A DNA stretch of 64,000 nt, from NCBI GenBank assembly GCA_030765045.1, contig CM060967.1, forward strand, positions 165,740,251-165,804,250, in the 5' to 3' direction. The translations under genes and the position numbers were made by a program. The stretch's first letter is position 1; the number at the start of each line of letters is the position of its first letter. Of this stretch, positions 58,616 through 64,000 are shown piece by piece. The notes beneath the pieces were generated by a model that searched no databases, was not told the origin of the DNA, and saw only the letters and a program-made list of their open reading frames with translations. This stretch comes from Tenodera sinensis (taxonomy: Eukaryota; Arthropoda; Insecta; Mantodea; Mantidae).

Positions 58616-60321
58616 ATTTACTTGGTTTGCCTCTGTTTTTCTTTTATGGTATGTTAAATAAAAGAATTAGCTGCCTTTTAGGTATTCACGTGCTGAAACA
58701 ATGAAGTATTTTTAGGCCGCTGACACTGAAAGAACTTCTTGAACTGGTACTCAATTGAAAACACTCGATGGACTGACATATTTATAACACTATTGTTTCT
58801 TGCGATGGACATCATATGTAGGTATATTGAGCAGATGACACGTATGGAATAACGTAAAGGTAGATAACTTATATTGATACTTTATGGAAGCTCTCTGACC
58901 ACTATGCCTATCAGCGTCTTATTCATATTGCACGTGAAAGACCGCTTAATTTTACTTAGAGGTCTCTTTATAAAGCTTGAGATTCTTGTACGTACGGTTA
59001 ATCTATTTCCCTTCAAATGAAGTCATGTGCAAGATTTTTTACGCTGCAAACAGCCATCATCACAAAGAATTAATATTACAAGTACATCAAAGGTATAACA
59101 CTTAAAATATCTAATATTGAAATATTATATAATATTTAAATTTGAGCAAGTAAGTATTAGATGAAACAGTTGATGGTGATCTACAACTTTTTGACCTCTG
59201 TAAGTACGACGCAAAAATGCTTTTGAACGACAGTCTAGGAGAAAAAGGAAATTTGTGACAAAAATTCAACAGAAAGTAGTTGAAATAAAGAATCGGTTGA
59301 ACTGTTGGACATTGAACTATTATCTGGTGAATCTTAAACTCGCACCGTGACCTGCTCGCGTGCTTTTAACCTCCTAGTTCACACGTTAGTCTAATACAGA
59401 TGGCTACGCTGTGATTAGAACGGCATCACGCTGTTTTCATTCAGGATTCACTTAAAGTCGATTCAGTTAAAGGTCAACTAAAACCTGCTTTGCAATAAAT
59501 TAAATTGGATTTATTAGTTCACTAGTAACCGTAAAAACCTGTGAACATTGAACATGTCAAGCAAATATACAGTTTAGTTGCACATATGTCAATATAAACG
59601 TTAGATTTAAATATTGAATGTCATTAGACATTTTATATATAGGAGATATGAAAACAGAACAGAGTATATATGTATATACAAATACTTTCAATAGGCTTTT
59701 ACAAACGTGAAAAACTATTCCAATAATCGAGTGGTACTGGTTTACAGTATTCCCGAAATAATTAATAATTCATTTATTTAATACTATTTAATATTAATGA
59801 TGACTTAAAATAATCAATATCTTCACTAAAACAAATAGATACAAATCCTCTTATCAACACATATTTTAAGTGTTACATACAGTGCTAATTGACGCACTAC
59901 TTCTAGTTAATAAGGAATTGCAATTCCTGTTCGTAACGTCTTAAATTCTTAAATAAGGCATAGATCTATCACAAGTCTTTACTGCAGTTTTTACTTTGTC
60001 TTATACGCGAGCATTGTAGAGTAACTCAGCAGATAGACTTTGAAATAAAGAATCAAATTTGATTTCAAGTTTGATGTTTAAAAGCTACGTTAATTTAAAA
60101 TAATATTAGAGGACATATTATTAAACCATGTGGAGATATTACTTCAAAAGCACAAAAGGAAGGAAACGGTTCAATGTCTGTACGATCTCACTTTAGGATC
60201 AAAAGCTTAAGTATTTGAAAAAATAATTTTGTTTTGCATGCTATGAGTTATAATCGATTTTGCTGTTTTCCATATTCTATATGTAGTATAGGGACAATAT
60301 GGTAGCCTCTGGTTTCACATC
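58616..60321. other. Intron, no gene seen; holds second copy of the 44-bp duplication
   Basis: AT-rich DNA. 59754-59797 duplicates 51200-51243 exactly. Confidence 0.45.
59754..59797 (+). repeat. 44-bp exact direct duplication, copy 2
   Basis: Identical to 51200-51243 and in the same orientation 8.55 kb away. Flanking sequences differ immediately on both sides. Confidence 0.9.
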
Positions 60322-60925
60322 TCAAGGATCCAACATGAACCACCCTAAACTACGGTTTACATGGAAAATTTTTTCGCAAACTTTGACTTTCTTGAAAATG
60401 GCTCTAACGATTTCGATTAAAATGCCATTATTGGAAATAGTTTTATGACATGATATTGAATTTGCTGGCTATAGCTCGTGTACTCCTGTTTACTCTGGAC
60501 GACTTTTGCATAACTGGTAAACCGTAAGAGATAGACCAAATCATACTATACAAAAATGTAGATCTTGCTAAAACACCCATATTATGTCCAAATTAATTTT
60601 TTTTAGAGTGAAGCATTTCGGAAGTTATTTCCTGCTATTTGTGTGACTTTTGGAAAACATTTTCCTCAAATCGAACATCGTTATTGATTTTTTAATATGT
60701 TAAATGTGAGAAGGAATTGGAATCTCGAAGCTTTAAAAGTGAATATCGCTCAAAGTCTACAGTATTCCCATATTCCCCTTGTACCTGCAAGAAAGTGAAC
60801 AGTAAGATAATTTGTACAAATGTTTATCTCAACTAACACAAAGAAGATATAGGAATAAGAGTTTGTAAGAATGGTTAGTACAAGAGTAGAGAAAGTCATG
60901 TGAGTGTAACACATCAGATTTTTAA
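60322..60925 (+). repeat. rep-A fragment with intact 3' end
   Basis: Starts in the core (tcaaggatccaacatgaacc), runs through ctggtaaaccgtaagagata, and ends gtacaagagtagagaaagtc, catgtgagtgtaacacatca, gattttt. The palindromic end and GT tract are missing. Confidence 0.85.
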
Positions 60926-61589
60926 TTCAGAGGTAATCTATGTTTGTTCTTCGGTCTTGTAATTATATCCTGCCAAAGGTCACAGTAACTTTATTTCCGA
61001 CACCTCTACTTTTTTTGGGATGCTTAGAGTCCAATTCGGAAACTTACGTTCTATGTAACTTTAGTAGGAGTTAATAATAATGATAACAACGATAATGATA
61101 TTAATAACAATAATAATAAGAAGATTATGAAGAAGGAAAAGTATAAGAAATACCTGTGTGTTCGACTGATTGTTGAGGGAATTATAATTGATATACCCAG
61201 GGCAGTAATGTCTCCGTTACTTTACTGGCAGTGCTAGAGCCATGAATCACAGTGAGAAAAACAAAAAGCAGTCAGGTTGCGCGTGTTTGCGTGTACGTAC
61301 ACGCATGTAATAACGGTGATGATAATTTGCGTACAAGACTGAGCAACAGGTGCTTTGCCCGCCGAGCACGCGATTGTCGCTTGTTTGGCGTGTCATCACG
61401 GAACGGAAATCGGAGGGGAATCCCTTTTCCAGGATCCCCTAGCTAGTTGAAGAAAATGATTGATGGGGTGCGGGGATGGTGTTGGTACCTGATGCTTAGC
61501 GCGTCATATAACAGCTACTGGTTCACACCAAGCCGATCTTCATTTGTTATCCCGCTACAAGAAATAAATATTAATATCTTAAAATTTAG
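60926..61589. other. Intron with a GC-richer patch; no gene called
   Basis: 61077-61140 is an impure AAT/AAC run. 61260-61490 is clearly GC-richer than its surroundings and includes the 18-bp perfect palindrome TGCGTGTACGTACACGCA at 61288-61305. A 64-codon frame there has no recognisable motif. Confidence 0.5.
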
Positions 61590-61735
61590 CTAACTTTTTT
61601 GCTGTTTAAAGACATTTGTCATGAAAGCATCTTAAACGTATGGTATTTGAATTAAGTAGTCATTTTCCTAAGAATACCCATTTGTTGTGCACTGAAAAGT
61701 GGAGGTAAGAATTTCTTCTTGCGGAAGTCATGACT
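61590..61735 (-). repeat. rep-A fragment, reverse, strongly diverged
   Basis: catttgtcatgaaagcatct, taaacgtatggtatttgaat and agtggaggtaagaatttctt follow rep-A reverse order at low identity. Confidence 0.45.
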
Positions 61736-64000
61736 TTATTTGCAGAAAGTAGGAAACAAAAAACTAATGCAATAATTCAATGCTATTTCTTGCGTTGCCC
61801 GAGATTTTAAAACCTGCTTTTACCATCTCAGGCTTTTTGCATGTATAGAAACAGAACATAACAGCTAATAACATTTTAGTATATTAACTTCCAAATCAAA
61901 ACAAATGAGGATCTGTGAATCAATCACACATAAAATTTCAGTCAGATGTCTGCATGTTTTAGAAATATTAATATTTTTGCTCTGGATTCAATTAAGTTAA
62001 TCGTGTTAATTAGACATGCCCAACATGGACATTTTTACATCCTACCAATGATTTTATTTTGCCTTTAACAGGACATTGTAAGGAACCCCACATTGCAGTT
62101 ATTTAAAATTCAACTAAAGCTATGCTAGAAAAGAAGAATAAGTTCTTTGCATTTTGGCATTTTTCAATTTAATACATAGCAAGCTATGAAAATATTCAAT
62201 AAAAACTGTAATAGCATTTCAAAAAGCATTATTCTTCATTAAGTTTTGCTGAAGGTTAGAACCTAATTAGTTAAACATTGTCACATTTAAGTAATGAAAA
62301 ACACTGAAATTTTTTGAGGGAAACATTCTAAATTGCGATTTGCATTACTGTACTGTACTCAGTATTTGAAAGGTCGCACCGAGCATTAAATATTGCCGAT
62401 ATTAGTAACTCGAAGGCACCAAATGAAAGTAAACATACCTGATAAAAAGCAAAACATTCAAATGTTGCACCTTTTCCAGATATTCACAAGATTTAATAGG
62501 TTTTAAGCAAAAACTCCACTGTTTATTAGCGTGGCAACATCGGTTGCTAATAATGTGAACTATTTACTGAGAAAACTAATACAGTTGAGCACTATTTGCC
62601 TAATTTTCCAACAAATAGCTTCAAATTGACGTTTCTGTACCCGAGGCTTTATATTACGTAATATTTGAAATATAAACAATATTTATTTTTAAAATGAGTA
62701 GTTAAAAGAAGCAGGATATTTGGGGTTATGTTCCATACGGATGGAAGAAAGCAGCAGTACATGCAGTTCGTATTATGCTATAAGCCTCTTTCCATAGGAT
62801 AATCGTGTTTTCCAACTCGAGCAGAAATATTATCTCCTGGAGCTACATATTTTTCATCCGTTTTGTAACCACATCACGTCTTCATACAACTGCACAGTAC
62901 ACAATTGTTAACTGCTTCTTCAGTATAGGTAGTTAATTCCCCAATGCAGCGCAAGATGTCACCCCTCATTAATTTATTGTTATTTATCATTGCGCTACTG
63001 GCTGTGGTTTGTTTCTTGCAACTTAATAGCAACGACAGATGAAAAGGTGTATCCTTTTAATGTACCCATTTTCCTTGTTTGAATATTATTGCCAACACAG
63101 CACAAAATTAACTACATCACAGAGTAATTGCGTATTCTCTCCGAACAAGAGCTACATGACTCGACTCGAGTTGAAAATGCAAATGTTTGTTCAACACTTA
63201 CATCCTTCAATTAATTACATACCACTGTGCATGAGTTTATCCAGTATTGTAAATGCATTTCACTCTGAGAAACATATGAGAATCAAAATAACCTGGGTAT
63301 AAAAGTTCGTGCCATTGGAAATGCATGGGAAGTTGATGATTAGGTTTATTTATGCATTTATTTATTACCCTTAGAGGTTATGAAAACCTATTACAATTGT
63401 AAATTATTAGAAATAAAAGTAAATAGAAAACAACAGTACGCTGATAGATAAGTGAAGTACATTAGTCTTGTTTTCTTTCTTCTTAGGAGAAAGTTGCCCA
63501 AATTGTACCACTTCATAGATATTATTACAACCCAATTATTCCCTTATATAACGTATCTAACTATATTAATCTGATGAGTATAATGTTATCTTCAGCTCTT
63601 GATATTAAAACGTTCGAAATCAGCTTGTTCAAGTGTCTAAAACCTTACATATCTGTAAGTCTGCAAGTGGTACAAATTAGGACACTGGTTACTTAACTTC
63701 TGCCGCTACGTTCCTAAATTGAATCGAATTTTTCATTCGACATTTTAAGACAGTGAAGGAATATAAATCTCGTATTTGACTTTAATTCAATTAAGATGTG
63801 TTATTAAAGTTTGTCGCTATTTACTGACATTGAAAAAGGACTTTCATCTCTTTCTTCACCGCTGCACACTGTGCATGGATCCAAACTTCACATCTCGTGC
63901 ACCTGATAATTTTTGTATTCTGTCTTCATTTGGGCCTCTTTTCATAAATGCATAGTAGGTATCCTTTTCTTCGGTTATGTACTCATTGGCATTGAGATTA
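61736..64000. other. Intron continues to the window end; no gene seen
   Basis: AT-rich DNA without any of the window's repeat families and without exon-like frames. An 87-codon plus frame at 63039-63302 has no recognisable motif. The next exon of the gene begun at 47365 must lie beyond the window. Confidence 0.45.

Overview
The window looks like a piece of a large, repeat-rich arthropod nuclear genome, most likely a hemimetabolous insect. The grounds are tRNA-derived SINEs of types familiar from insects, relics of mariner, Tc1/IS630-like and pogo/Tigger transposons, an R1/Jockey-like LINE, many long microsatellites, and one short CpG-rich exon in otherwise AT-rich DNA. There are no operons, bacterial genes or CRISPR arrays. 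Nearly all the short open reading frames are chance or repeat-derived.

Layout. From 1 to 46 kb the DNA is mostly mobile-element debris. The dominant component is one unnamed dispersed family, here called rep-A, of about 0.7-1.2 kb. About 33 pieces in both orientations make up roughly 15 kb, near a quarter of the window. A complete rep-A has a palindromic terminus, an internal (GT)n tract, and a short inverted match (ACTTTCTCTACT / AGTAGAGAAAGT) between its ends. This architecture resembles non-autonomous Helentrons (HINE/INE-1 type). Other items are two Tc1/IS630-like relics (2.7 and 14.8 kb), a Tc1/mariner-like C-terminal fragment next to a tRNA-like SINE (23.6 kb), a LINE RNase H fragment (25.4 kb), an intact 190-codon ORF flanked by copies of a 22-nt motif (27.7-29.1 kb), a mariner relic (32.0-32.5 kb), a Tigger-like element swollen by about 147 TTA units (33.3-34.6 kb), and a 2.2-kb satellite built on TCAGTCAC units inside rep-A debris (36.5-38.7 kb).

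At 39.05-43.77 kb there is a clear nested insertion. A 5'-truncated R1/Jockey-like LINE on the minus strand has an 11-bp target duplication and an A-rich tail. It is interrupted by a 3.18-kb LTR retrotransposon with 639/636-bp LTRs, a 4-bp GTAA duplication and only a decayed gag-like coiled-coil region. Removing the LTR element and one GTAA restores the LINE reading frame exactly.

The one convincing host gene segment is a CpG-rich first coding exon at 47365-47639 on the plus strand. It encodes an Ala/His-rich N-terminus and ends at a consensus splice donor. The 16 kb after it to the window end reads as a long first intron with fewer repeats. It probably belongs to a developmental regulator. 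I tentatively suggest a trachealess-type bHLH-PAS factor, at low confidence. The intron carries a 44-bp exact duplication, a small foldback element, and a GC-richer patch with an 18-bp perfect palindrome.
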